Shown piece after piece: positions 48,050 through 54,519 of a stretch of DNA of 59,590 bases. How positions within the stretch are numbered: position 1 is the stretch's first letter; every line of letters begins with the position of its first letter. This DNA comes from a virus. The stretch is taken from the IMG/VR virus record IMGVR_UViG_3300017917_000757, positions 1 to 59,590 of that record. One strand, given 5' to 3'. The notes beneath the pieces were generated by a model, which did no database searches, was not told the origin of the DNA, and saw only the letters and a program-made list of their open reading frames with translations. The position numbers were made by a program, and so were the translations under genes.

Positions 48050-48379
48050 TGGTCTCCGTGGACAGGTGTGTTGCTGTATGCAGCAATAGAGAACATCTAT
48101 TAGATAGGTGTGTGTCTCGCTGCGCCTCTGCGTACCGCCTACTGTTTTGTTACGCTGCGCTTTGAACTTAAGAGCTACTTAAGTCCTCGGCGTAACTTCC
48201 AAAAAAGCTAGACGAAACAATGAGATGCATTATCTGTCGCACTTTTGCATCTTCCATGCGTGGAACTACGTACGACACACCGATGCTCTCGCCACTACAA
48301 TCCGCTTCACAACGAACCGCGAAAGTCAAATAGACACAAGCTATCGCGGCGGTATTGTGAACCCAACCACGGAGAACCT
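48050..48379. promoter_or_regulatory. 330-bp divergent control region
   Basis: It separates the primase operon (minus) from the recombination operon (plus) and holds no supported gene. Operator-like sequences seen: TTGCTGTATGCAGCAA (48071-48086, 6-bp stem), ATCTATTAGAT (48095-48105), and a direct repeat of ACTTAAG with palindromic CTTAAG cores (48166-48183). Promoters are expected on both strands but cannot be fixed by eye. Confidence 0.6.
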
Positions 48380-48976
48380 ATGAAGGAAATTTCAGCCGCG
48401 TTGGTTCGGGCGCAAAAAGCGTTCGGCCCCGCGCTCAAGCAGAGCGCCAACCCTCATTTCCGCAGCAAGTACGCCGACCTGGCTACATGCGTTGAAGCCG
48501 TCATCGACGCGCTCAACGACAACGGCATCGCGCTGATCCAGCAGACCAGCGAATGCGACAGCGGCGTGATCGTGGAGACCGTGTTCATCCACGAGAGCGG
48601 CGAGACCTACAGCGCTGGCAAGCTGCACGTCCCTGCGTCCAAGCATGACGCTCAGGGCTACGGCTCGGCGCTCACCTATGCGCGTCGCTACAGCCTGATG
48701 GCTGCATGCGGCATCGCCCCCGAGGACGACGATGGCAACGCCGCTACGGCTGCGCCACCGGCCCGTCGTGCTGCCGCACAAGCGGCACCCTCTACCGCCA
48801 AGGCATCAGCCCTTGACGTTTCCACGATCGAGAAGCTGGCGCTGACCAAGGCTGTTGACACGGCCACGATCTGCGCCGCCTACAAGATCGCATCGCTGAG
48901 CGAACTGCCTGTGACCAAGGTTCAGGAAGTCGTCGCTCGTCTGCAAGCAAAAGAAACCCCGGCAACACAGGAGTAA
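48380..48976 (+). CDS. ERF-family single-strand annealing protein, 198 aa
   Basis: ATG 48380 with CCACGGAGAA upstream. The N-terminal ERF domain shows SAALVRAQKAFGPALKQSAN, then KYADLATCVEAVIDALND and the YGSALTYARRYSLMAACGI segment, characteristic of P22-type ERF. The C-terminus is Ala-rich with a small helical extension. It anneals single strands for phage recombination, next to an SSB-like protein. Confidence 0.9.
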   Translation: MKEISAALVRAQKAFGPALKQSANPHFRSKYADLATCVEAVIDALNDNGIALIQQTSECDSGVIVETVFIHESGETYSAGKLHVPASKHDAQGYGSALTYARRYSLMAACGIAPEDDDGNAATAAPPARRAAAQAAPSTAKASALDVSTIEKLALTKAVDTATICAAYKIASLSELPVTKVQEVVARLQAKETPATQE

Positions 48977-48979
48977 TCA

Positions 48980-49267
48980 ATGTCCGCCACCTACAACAAC
49001 CAGATCGAAATCATTCTGTTCGAGAACACACGCGCCACCAGCGCCAAGGCTCCGGCCAAGACCGGCACCGTGACTTTCCCTGACGGCACCAAGTACGAGG
49101 TCGCCATCTGGAACAAGGTCAGCAAGAGCGGCAACCCCTTCGAGGCCGGTGTGCTCAAGCTGCCCGATCCCAAGTTCGCAGGCCGCAACGGCGGCAACGG
49201 CGGTGGCCAGCGCCAGCAGTACAGCGGCGGCAACCAAGGCATGGGCGAACAGGACATCCCGTTCTGA
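48980..49267 (+). CDS. SSB-like protein with acidic tip, 95 aa
   Basis: A compact beta domain (QIEIILFENTRATSAKAPAK, then GTKYEVAIWNKVSKSGNPF) is followed by a Gly/Gln/Asn-rich tail ending GEQDIPF. The tail matches the acidic DIPF tip of bacterial SSB that recruits repair proteins. The body is shorter than usual SSB. Coupled to ERF and the nuclease. Confidence 0.75.
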   Translation: MSATYNNQIEIILFENTRATSAKAPAKTGTVTFPDGTKYEVAIWNKVSKSGNPFEAGVLKLPDPKFAGRNGGNGGGQRQQYSGGNQGMGEQDIPF

Positions 49268-49286
49268 TCCGTAGGAATACTGGTCA

Positions 49287-50153
49287 ATGTCCAACTACAC
49301 CAACGTCCACGGTCTTCCGGATGCGTTCGTCAACGCAGTCCTGAACGATCCGTACACGGGTGGCGGAGACATCTCTGCGACTAAGCTCATTGATGCGCCT
49401 AAGCGACGCACGTTGTATCGGGCCCACAAGGAGTCTGTCGTAGAGGATGTTTCGGAACGCGTCTGGTCCCTGATGGGCCAGGCCGTTCATGCGGTGCTCG
49501 AACGCGCTGAAACAAGCGCCCTTGTCGAGCAGCGACTTTATGCAGACGTCAACGGCTGGAAGCTTAGTGGCCAGTTCGACCGCTTGCACTTAGCTGACGG
49601 TGTGCTGCAAGACTGGAAAGTCTGCTCTGTCTACAAGGCAGACGGCGACGTTTCGTGGGAGCGCCAGCTCAACGTGCTGCGCTACCTCGCCATCAAGAAC
49701 GGCTACCAAGTTGATCGCTTGCAGGTCGTTGCGATCTTCCGTGACTGGAAGCGGGCAGAGTCAAAACGAAACGACAACTATCCCGCACAGGCAATCAAGG
49801 TAATTGACATCCCTGTTTGGGGTTTAACAGACTGCGAGAAGTACGTCTCGGAACGTGTTGATTTACATCAGCGTTCCGACGCAGGGGAGGCTATCGACTG
49901 CACCGAAGAGGAGCGTTGGTACACCGGCACGACGTACGCACTGATGAAGGACGGCGGCAAGCGCGCAAAACGCGTGGTCCCCATCCTCTCAGACCTGGGT
50001 GAAATCCCCCCGGGGCATCACGTAGTAACAAGGCCTGGAAGCAACCGCCGGTGCGAAGAGTACTGCGAGGTGGCGCCTTTCTGCGCGCAGTTTCAGGCGA
50101 TCAAAGCCAGCCGAAAAGAAGAGGAAAAAAATGAAGATGATGTCGATTTTTGA
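49287..50153 (+). CDS. Cas4/RecB-like PD-(D/E)XK nuclease, 288 aa
   Basis: Core motif LSGQFDRLHLADGVLQDWKV: Asp98, Asp109 and Lys111. A Cys cluster near the C-terminus (CEEYCEVAPFC) could hold an Fe-S cluster as in Cas4/AddB proteins, though a fourth Cys is not obvious. The last residues EDDVDF resemble an SSB tip. It probably resects phage DNA for ERF-mediated annealing. Confidence 0.8.
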   Translation: MSNYTNVHGLPDAFVNAVLNDPYTGGGDISATKLIDAPKRRTLYRAHKESVVEDVSERVWSLMGQAVHAVLERAETSALVEQRLYADVNGWKLSGQFDRLHLADGVLQDWKVCSVYKADGDVSWERQLNVLRYLAIKNGYQVDRLQVVAIFRDWKRAESKRNDNYPAQAIKVIDIPVWGLTDCEKYVSERVDLHQRSDAGEAIDCTEEERWYTGTTYALMKDGGKRAKRVVPILSDLGEIPPGHHVVTRPGSNRRCEEYCEVAPFCAQFQAIKASRKEEEKNEDDVDF

Positions 50154-50319
50154 AGCGGCCGAATACCTCGGGGTAAGCGTCTTCTCGCTGCGCAAGCTGG
50201 CGCGTGAGAAGCGAATCCCTTCGGGCAAGGTTGGTCGCCAGTGGCGCTTCCGCAAGGAAGACCTGGACGATTTCCTGCGCAGCCAGTACGGAGCAGCAGA
50301 TGTCCCAGCAGCCGCTTGA
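50131..50319 (+). CDS. Excisionase/MerR-type helix-turn-helix protein, 62 aa
   Basis: ATG 50131 after GAGGAAAA. IFEAAEYLGVSVFSLRKLAR, then EKRIPSGKVGRQWRFRKEDL is the helix-turn-helix/wing of excisionase and MerR families. It overlaps the nuclease end by 23 nt. Could be an excisionase for the downstream integrase or a regulator. Confidence 0.75.
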   Translation: MKMMSIFEAAEYLGVSVFSLRKLAREKRIPSGKVGRQWRFRKEDLDDFLRSQYGAADVPAAA

Positions 50320-50611
50320 CGCAGTACCAGCAGACGTCATCAACCACCCGCTCTTCCCTGTCGTGGTGGCCGCTATCCAGCAGGCCATGTACGGCAAGGG
50401 CGAGCGGCACGGTGGCGCCGTCACTCCGTTCACAGAGCAGCCGTGGGTTCACTACGCCAAGCTGCACGGTCGTGGATTCCTGACCGGGCAGGCTGCAAAG
50501 AAACTGGAAGAGGCAGCGTCTACACGCGCTGGCGATGCGTTCGAGACCGAGGTGCTCGGGGCAATCGTCTACTGCGGCATGGCCGTGCTCAAGGAACGGG
50601 GGTTGGTGTGA
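50300..50611 (+). CDS. Conserved recombination-operon protein, 103 aa
   Basis: ATG 50300, overlapping the previous gene by 20 nt. Helical, with HGRGFLTGQAAKKLEEAAST and an Ala/Gly-rich C-terminus. Family not recognised; the overlap supports translation. Confidence 0.65.
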   Translation: MSQQPLDAVPADVINHPLFPVVVAAIQQAMYGKGERHGGAVTPFTEQPWVHYAKLHGRGFLTGQAAKKLEEAASTRAGDAFETEVLGAIVYCGMAVLKERGLV

Positions 50612-50961
50612 ACGCGCCGGACATCCCCGTGCTGGACATCGAGCTTGGCGAGCTGGGAGCGGAGGCCGGAATGATGGTCGCCGCCTCACACGCTGAGCGC
50701 GAGTCGATGGGCTGGGCGGACTTCGCTGAAGAGCTGTTCGTCCTCTACGCCATCCAACACCCGGACGGATTCATGACCGAAGACGTCCGCGTCTGGGCAG
50801 TGAAGCTTGGCTTCAACGCACCACCAGACAACCGTGCATGGGGCTACGTGGCGAGGAAGGTGGCAAGAGACGGCCACATCTACGCCGTTGGCTACAGCAA
50901 GCAAAAGAGCGCGACCTGTCACGGGTCGCCGAAGACCATTTGGAAATTGAAGGACAACTGA
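50608..50961 (+). CDS. Small protein of unknown function, 117 aa
   Basis: GTG 50608 overlapping the upstream stop as GTGA. An acidic N-terminus (VLDIELGELGAEAG), then a helical core with FMTEDVRVWAVKLGFNA and a basic C-terminal strand (KSATCHGSPKTIWKLK). Resembles a winged helix; not certain. Confidence 0.65.
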   Translation: MNAPDIPVLDIELGELGAEAGMMVAASHAERESMGWADFAEELFVLYAIQHPDGFMTEDVRVWAVKLGFNAPPDNRAWGYVARKVARDGHIYAVGYSKQKSATCHGSPKTIWKLKDN

Positions 50962-50962
50962 A

Positions 50963-51157
50963 ATGAACGATCTGAACCTGACGCTGAGCGTCCAAGAAAC
51001 ACAAACCATCCTGCAAGCCCTGGGCAAGCTTCCCTTCGAGAGCGTCGCTGACGTGTGGTTCAAGGTGAAGGGCCAGGCCGAGCAGCAAGTCGCCGCCCAG
51101 CAGGCGCATGCCGGTGGTGCTGGCGCTGCCGCAACCGACGTCGGGGGCACGGACTGA
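50963..51157 (+). CDS. Small conserved phage protein, 64 aa
   Basis: The block NLTLSVQETQTILQALGKLP followed by FESVADVWFKVKGQAEQQV is widely seen in short phage proteins of unknown role. It shares its stop with the next start (ATGA-type overlap). Confidence 0.8.
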   Translation: MNDLNLTLSVQETQTILQALGKLPFESVADVWFKVKGQAEQQVAAQQAHAGGAGAAATDVGGTD

Positions 51158-51609
51158 TGGCGCACAGCAACTTCCAGCGGACAGCCGTCTGGCTGCAAGC
51201 CTGTGGGAAAGAGCCGAGCCTTGCCAATCTGTCCACGCAGATTGGTTGCCACCTCGAAGAGTTCATCGAGTTCCTGAACTGCCTCGATCTGGACTCTGCT
51301 GACGATGCGTCCAGCCTGTCGGTCCTCACCGACGAGCTGGCGTACATCGCCAAGGGCATCAAGTCCGGGCGGGTGCTCGCCACCATCCCGGTCGAGATGC
51401 GCGAGCAGGCTCTTGATGCTCTCTGCGATACCGAGGTAACCGGCAACGGTGTCGCCTTCTTGGCCAGCATGGACAAGGAAGGCGCCGACGATGCGGTGCT
51501 CACAAGCAACGAGGCCAAGCTGGTTGACGGCAAGCCCGTGATCCTCCCGGGCGGGAAGATCGGCAAGCCCGAAGGCTGGACTGCGCCGGACCTTTCGAGG
51601 TTCGTGTGA
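51157..51609 (+). CDS. MazG/HisE-like NTP pyrophosphohydrolase, 150 aa
   Basis: All-helical, with acidic residues of the metal site in HLEEFIEFLNCLDL and LTDELAYIAKGI. The C-terminal DALCDTEVTGNGVAF, then KPVILPGGKIGKPEGW are typical of MazG-like phage proteins. It likely cleaves nucleotides, possibly (p)ppGpp or unwanted dNTPs. Inference from family. Confidence 0.8.
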   Translation: MAHSNFQRTAVWLQACGKEPSLANLSTQIGCHLEEFIEFLNCLDLDSADDASSLSVLTDELAYIAKGIKSGRVLATIPVEMREQALDALCDTEVTGNGVAFLASMDKEGADDAVLTSNEAKLVDGKPVILPGGKIGKPEGWTAPDLSRFV

Positions 51610-51845
51610 GCTTCTCGCTGGAGCAAGAGCAGCGCTGGGCGCAGGAGCTGCGGGAGGCCCGCATGCGCATGGTTGCTCGGGTTCGTGAGGCGACCTCGAT
51701 GTCGTCTCCGTCCCGGCGCATGGCGCTCTACCAGCAGTGGCGAGGTGAGCTTGGTGATGTTGCCGCAAGGGAGCAGGCCAAGTTCTCCGAGGCCGTGGTC
51801 GGTGGTCGGCGCAAGCTCTTTGAACTGGAAAGGATGATCAAGTGA
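51606..51845 (+). CDS. Small helical protein, 79 aa
   Basis: GTG 51606 overlapping the upstream stop. Arg/Glu-rich helices (ELREARMRMVARVREATSM). Function unknown. Confidence 0.6.
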   Translation: MSFSLEQEQRWAQELREARMRMVARVREATSMSSPSRRMALYQQWRGELGDVAAREQAKFSEAVVGGRRKLFELERMIK

Positions 51846-51976
51846 TCCGAGAAATCAATTGGGGCCTGCTCGGGGCGCTTGTGTTCTGTGTTGCCGCTTG
51901 GGCTGCGATCTTCATTGGCATTGGCCTGGTCGCACGTTCGGCGAAGTTCCTGTTCTGCATTGGATACGGGTGCTGA
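51842..51976 (+). CDS. 44-aa membrane micro-protein
   Basis: GTG 51842 overlapping the upstream stop as GTGA. One membrane helix (LLGALVFCVAAWAAIFIGIG); ends CIGYGC. Expression inferred from gene overlap. Confidence 0.5.
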   Translation: MIREINWGLLGALVFCVAAWAAIFIGIGLVARSAKFLFCIGYGC

Positions 51977-51977
51977 C

Positions 51978-52175
51978 ATGGAAGACAAGAACACGCGGGA
52001 GATTTACCGCCAGCGTCTGCAAGAGCAGATCGACAAGGTGCCTGAGCGCGTACGTAACGGGAGCATCCAGGTGACCCGTGACTGGATGCGCCAGCGCGAG
52101 AGGGCTATGAAGGTCTTGAAGAAATCCGGATCGACGGTAACGGAGCTGATGACTGCGCTTCAGTCGATCCAATGA
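51978..52175 (+). CDS. Small basic helical protein, 65 aa
   Basis: ATG 51978, one base after the micro-protein stop. Arg/Lys/Gln-rich (EIYRQRLQEQIDKVPERV, then RDWMRQRERAMKVLKKSG). Possibly nucleic-acid-binding. Family not recognised. Confidence 0.6.
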   Translation: MEDKNTREIYRQRLQEQIDKVPERVRNGSIQVTRDWMRQRERAMKVLKKSGSTVTELMTALQSIQ

Positions 52176-52186
52176 AAGGAAAGAAC

Positions 52187-52630
52187 ATGATGGAAACCTA
52201 TCTTGGCGTGAAGGCCGTGCAGGCCACGCTCATGAACCGCAGGGAATACAACGTCTACCGTGGCTGGGAAGTCCCGGCCGACGAGAACCCGGACGACGAG
52301 GGCTACCTTGTGGAGTACCTGGACGGCGGCAAGAGCAATCACCCGCAGCACACCGGCTACATCTCGTGGTCGCCGCGTGACGTGTTCGAGCGTGCGTACC
52401 GCCCGACCTTCGGCCTGACGTTTGGCTTGGCCGTCGAGGCGCTCAAGCAAGGCGAGAAGGTTGCGCGTGCAGGCTGGAACGGCAAGGGCATGTGGCTGCG
52501 CATGGTGAGCAAGTCGGTGCTGCCGCCCGGCCATCGCATCTACATCGAGATGAAGACGGTCGATGACGAGATCGTTCCGTGGGTGGCCAGCCAGACCGAT
52601 GTCCTGGCCGAAGACTGGATGGTGCTGTGA
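52187..52630 (+). CDS. Fused phage domain + Tad2/DUF2829-like protein, 147 aa
   Basis: ATG 52187 follows AAAGGAAAG; a longer frame starts at 52172. Residues 2-72 form one common phage domain (LGVKAVQATLMNRREYNVYR, then GWEVPADENPDDEGYLVEY). Residues 75-147 form a separate DUF2829/Tad2-like domain (FGLAVEALKQGEKVARAGWN, MWLRMVSKSV, EIVPWVASQTDVLAEDW). Tad2 proteins bind and sequester the nucleotide signal of Thoeris defence. Thus it is a candidate anti-defence protein, here as a two-domain fusion. Confidence 0.8.
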   Translation: MMETYLGVKAVQATLMNRREYNVYRGWEVPADENPDDEGYLVEYLDGGKSNHPQHTGYISWSPRDVFERAYRPTFGLTFGLAVEALKQGEKVARAGWNGKGMWLRMVSKSVLPPGHRIYIEMKTVDDEIVPWVASQTDVLAEDWMVL

Positions 52631-52914
52631 TGAAGCTCGAAGAGACCATCAAGGCCAAGCTGGAGATGGGCGACATCTTGGACGCCGTGCTTCGTGCGAA
52701 CTACATCACGCTCGACGACGGCAAGACCACCGTCTGCCAGCTCACCATGAAGAACGGCTTCACCGTGGTGGCGACCAGCTCATGCGTGTCGCCCGCCAAC
52801 TTCAACAGGGCCATCGGCGAGAAGGTGGCCTGGGACAACGCCCTCGAAAAGGTGTGGGAGCTGGAGGGCTACCTGCTCCAGCAAAAACGCTTCGAGGCCG
52901 GGCTCGTACAATGA
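52630..52914 (+). CDS. Phage gp49-family protein, 94 aa
   Basis: ATG 52630 shares a base with the upstream stop. The sequence TVCQLTMKNGFTVVATSSCV, then SPANFNRAIGEKVAWDNALE and KVWELEGYLLQQKRF is typical of the gp49-like phage family (PF13876). Function unknown; frequent near recombination genes. Confidence 0.85.
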   Translation: MKLEETIKAKLEMGDILDAVLRANYITLDDGKTTVCQLTMKNGFTVVATSSCVSPANFNRAIGEKVAWDNALEKVWELEGYLLQQKRFEAGLVQ

Positions 52915-52928
52915 GTCACGGGGGAAAG

Positions 52929-53013
52929 CGTCCGTAGCATGCACCCGTCAAGCGAGGGGGCTCCGTCGTAACTAGGAGCCAAGTGGCCACCCCTCCACAC
53001 GACGGGACGGACG
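52929..53013 (+). repeat. Nested inverted repeats upstream of the integrase
   Basis: Four nested pairs: CGTCCG/CGGACG (52929-52934, 53008-53013), CCCGTC/GACGGG (52944-52949, 53001-53006), AGGG/CCCT (52955-52958, 52991-52994), GGCTCC/GGAGCC (52959-52964, 52975-52980). They form one long imperfect hairpin, possibly a regulatory RNA leader, operator or terminator between gp49 and int. Confidence 0.65.
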
Positions 53014-53064
53014 CGAGTACCCCACCCATCTGCGCCACAAAAATCCGTTGTTCGTGCTACCTTC

Positions 53065-53086
53065 ATCCCGCGGTCTGCGGCGGGAT
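53065..53086 (+). repeat. Hairpin immediately before the integrase start
   Basis: ATCCCGC (53065-53071) and GCGGGAT (53080-53086) form a 7-bp stem with an 8-nt loop, ending 10 nt before the integrase ATG, next to its AGGAAAGGA site. It may regulate integrase translation. Confidence 0.6.
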
Positions 53087-53096
53087 AGGAAAGGAC

Positions 53097-54113
53097 ATGT
53101 CCATTCACCGTCGCGGCAATGTGTGGTGGTATTCGATCAGCATCAGGGGCAACAAGTACCGCGGCTCCTGCAAGACTGAAGACGAGCAGCAAGCCAAAGA
53201 GTTTCACGACGACCTCCGCGCCAAGCTCTGGCGCACGGGAATGCTGGGTCAGAAGCCCCGGCGCACCCTCGAAGAGGCCTTCGATCGCTTCCTGGAAGAA
53301 CGCAAACACAAGCGCACGGCCAGGGAAGATTGGAGGTTCGCCGACTGGTGGAAGTCCAAGCTCAAGGTCCAATGGCTCGACGAAGTCACGCCTGATCTGG
53401 TGAAGGAAATCCGTGACGGGGAGGCCTCCAAGGTCAAGCCAGCCACGGTCAACCGCAAGCTGGCCTTCCTGCGGGCGGTTGTGCTCACGGCGTACCGTGA
53501 ATGGCAGTGGATCGAGTCGGCCCCGAAGTTCAGGCTTTTGCCCGGGGAGGTCCAGCGGCGCAGGTTTCTTCAGCCGCACGAGGTTCTCCGCCTGGTCGAG
53601 GCTCTGCCGGAGCCCTATGCGTCGGCGGCGATGTTTGCCGTGTCCACGGGGCTGCGTCAGGCGAACGTGCTGGGGCTGCGCTGGGACGACGTTAACTTAG
53701 CCAAGCGGGTTGCGACGTTCCCGGAGCAGGTCATGAAGAACGGTCTGCCGTTCTCTTGCCCGCTCAATGAGACTGCCGTTGGGGTGATCCGCCGCCAGCT
53801 CGGCAAGCACGACACCTACGTGTTCTGCAAGCCGGACGGGCTGCGGGTGAAGGCGGTGCCCTCGAAGATGTGGAAGAGGGCGCTGGAGCAGGCGGGGCTG
53901 GACGATGTGCGCTGGCATGATCTGCGGCACACATGGGCCAGTCTGATGCGGCAAGCTGGCGTAGGTCTGGACGACCTGCAAGAGCTTGGCGGTTGGGAGT
54001 CACGCATCATGGTGCAGCGGTATGCCCACCTGGATGTGAGCCACCTGACCACCGTGGCCTCTGTGCTCGACGGGGCTTTCGACCGTGGGGCACAAAAAAG
54101 GCACACTGCCTGA
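53097..54113 (+). CDS. int: Tyrosine integrase, 338 aa
   Basis: I chose ATG 53097 (MSIHRRGNVWWYSISI) after AGGAAAGGA, instead of an upstream GTG. The N-terminal arm-binding domain is followed by a core-binding helical domain (about 65-160). Catalytic residues: Arg187 (TGLRQANVL), His274 and Arg277 (HDLRH), Trp300 in place of the usual His, and Tyr309. It should recombine attP with a host tRNA-Lys gene. attP lies 41 nt downstream. Confidence 0.95.
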   Translation: MSIHRRGNVWWYSISIRGNKYRGSCKTEDEQQAKEFHDDLRAKLWRTGMLGQKPRRTLEEAFDRFLEERKHKRTAREDWRFADWWKSKLKVQWLDEVTPDLVKEIRDGEASKVKPATVNRKLAFLRAVVLTAYREWQWIESAPKFRLLPGEVQRRRFLQPHEVLRLVEALPEPYASAAMFAVSTGLRQANVLGLRWDDVNLAKRVATFPEQVMKNGLPFSCPLNETAVGVIRRQLGKHDTYVFCKPDGLRVKAVPSKMWKRALEQAGLDDVRWHDLRHTWASLMRQAGVGLDDLQELGGWESRIMVQRYAHLDVSHLTTVASVLDGAFDRGAQKRHTA

Positions 54114-54119
54114 GAAGCC

Positions 54120-54145
54120 AAGGACTTGCTTACCGGTAAGTCCTT
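54120..54145 (+). terminator. Hairpin after the integrase, terminator candidate
   Basis: AAGGACTT/AAGTCCTT with a 10-nt centre containing palindromic CTTACCGGTAAG. Only a short T-rich tail follows, so efficiency is uncertain. Confidence 0.55.
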
Positions 54146-54153
54146 GATATTGT

Positions 54154-54200
54154 TGGTGGGTCGTGCAGGACTTGAACCTGCGACCAACGGATTAAAAGTC
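54154..54200 (-). other. attP: attP core: 3' half of a tRNA-Lys(UUU) gene
   Basis: On the minus strand the sequence runs from the anticodon loop CTTTTAA (anticodon TTT) through a full T-arm (GCAGGTTCAAGTCCTGC) and acceptor 3' strand to an encoded CCA. 5' of the loop the sequence stops pairing and is not tRNA-like, so this is a half gene. Such fragments beside a tyrosine integrase are attachment sites that restore the host tRNA after integration. Confidence 0.85.
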
Positions 54201-54326
54201 TCAATCCGCTGGTGGGACCATTGAGCAGGTACGTAGCGTTGTGTAGTGGAATCAACCACTTACCGTTCGCAGACCGCCGTCCATGTACGCAATACTACGT
54301 ACCGCAAGGACACAAAAAGAGCACAG

Positions 54327-54518
54327 TCAGCACACCCAGGAGCGCCCGCCGTACCGGTGCTCTTGGGTTTGACCACGCTTGTCGTACTCCACGTAGACCG
54401 CTGGCGGGATGATCGTCAGACGACGCTCCTTGGACTCCACCTCCCGGTTGGAGGGGGTGTGGGGAGGCGGGGCATAGAGCACCACCTCCCTCGGTTGCAG
54501 CGTCGTCTCGATCCTCAC
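54327..54518 (-). CDS. Small protein after the giant gene, 63 aa
   Basis: GTG 54518, one base after the giant gene's stop. Basic and Pro-rich (TTLQPREVVLYAPPPHTPSN), ends RYGGRSWVC. Last gene of the late operon; an AAGAGCAC/GTGCTCTT stem (54349-54356, 54321-54328) with T-tract could terminate it. Family not recognised. Confidence 0.55.
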   Translation of the reverse strand: MRIETTLQPREVVLYAPPPHTPSNREVESKERRLTIIPPAVYVEYDKRGQTQEHRYGGRSWVC

Positions 54519-54519
54519 A

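Noticed and set aside
54154-54230. A complete tRNA-Lys gene
   Set aside because: The 5' half does not pair (no anticodon-stem 5' strand, D-arm or acceptor 5' strand), so it is an attachment-site fragment.
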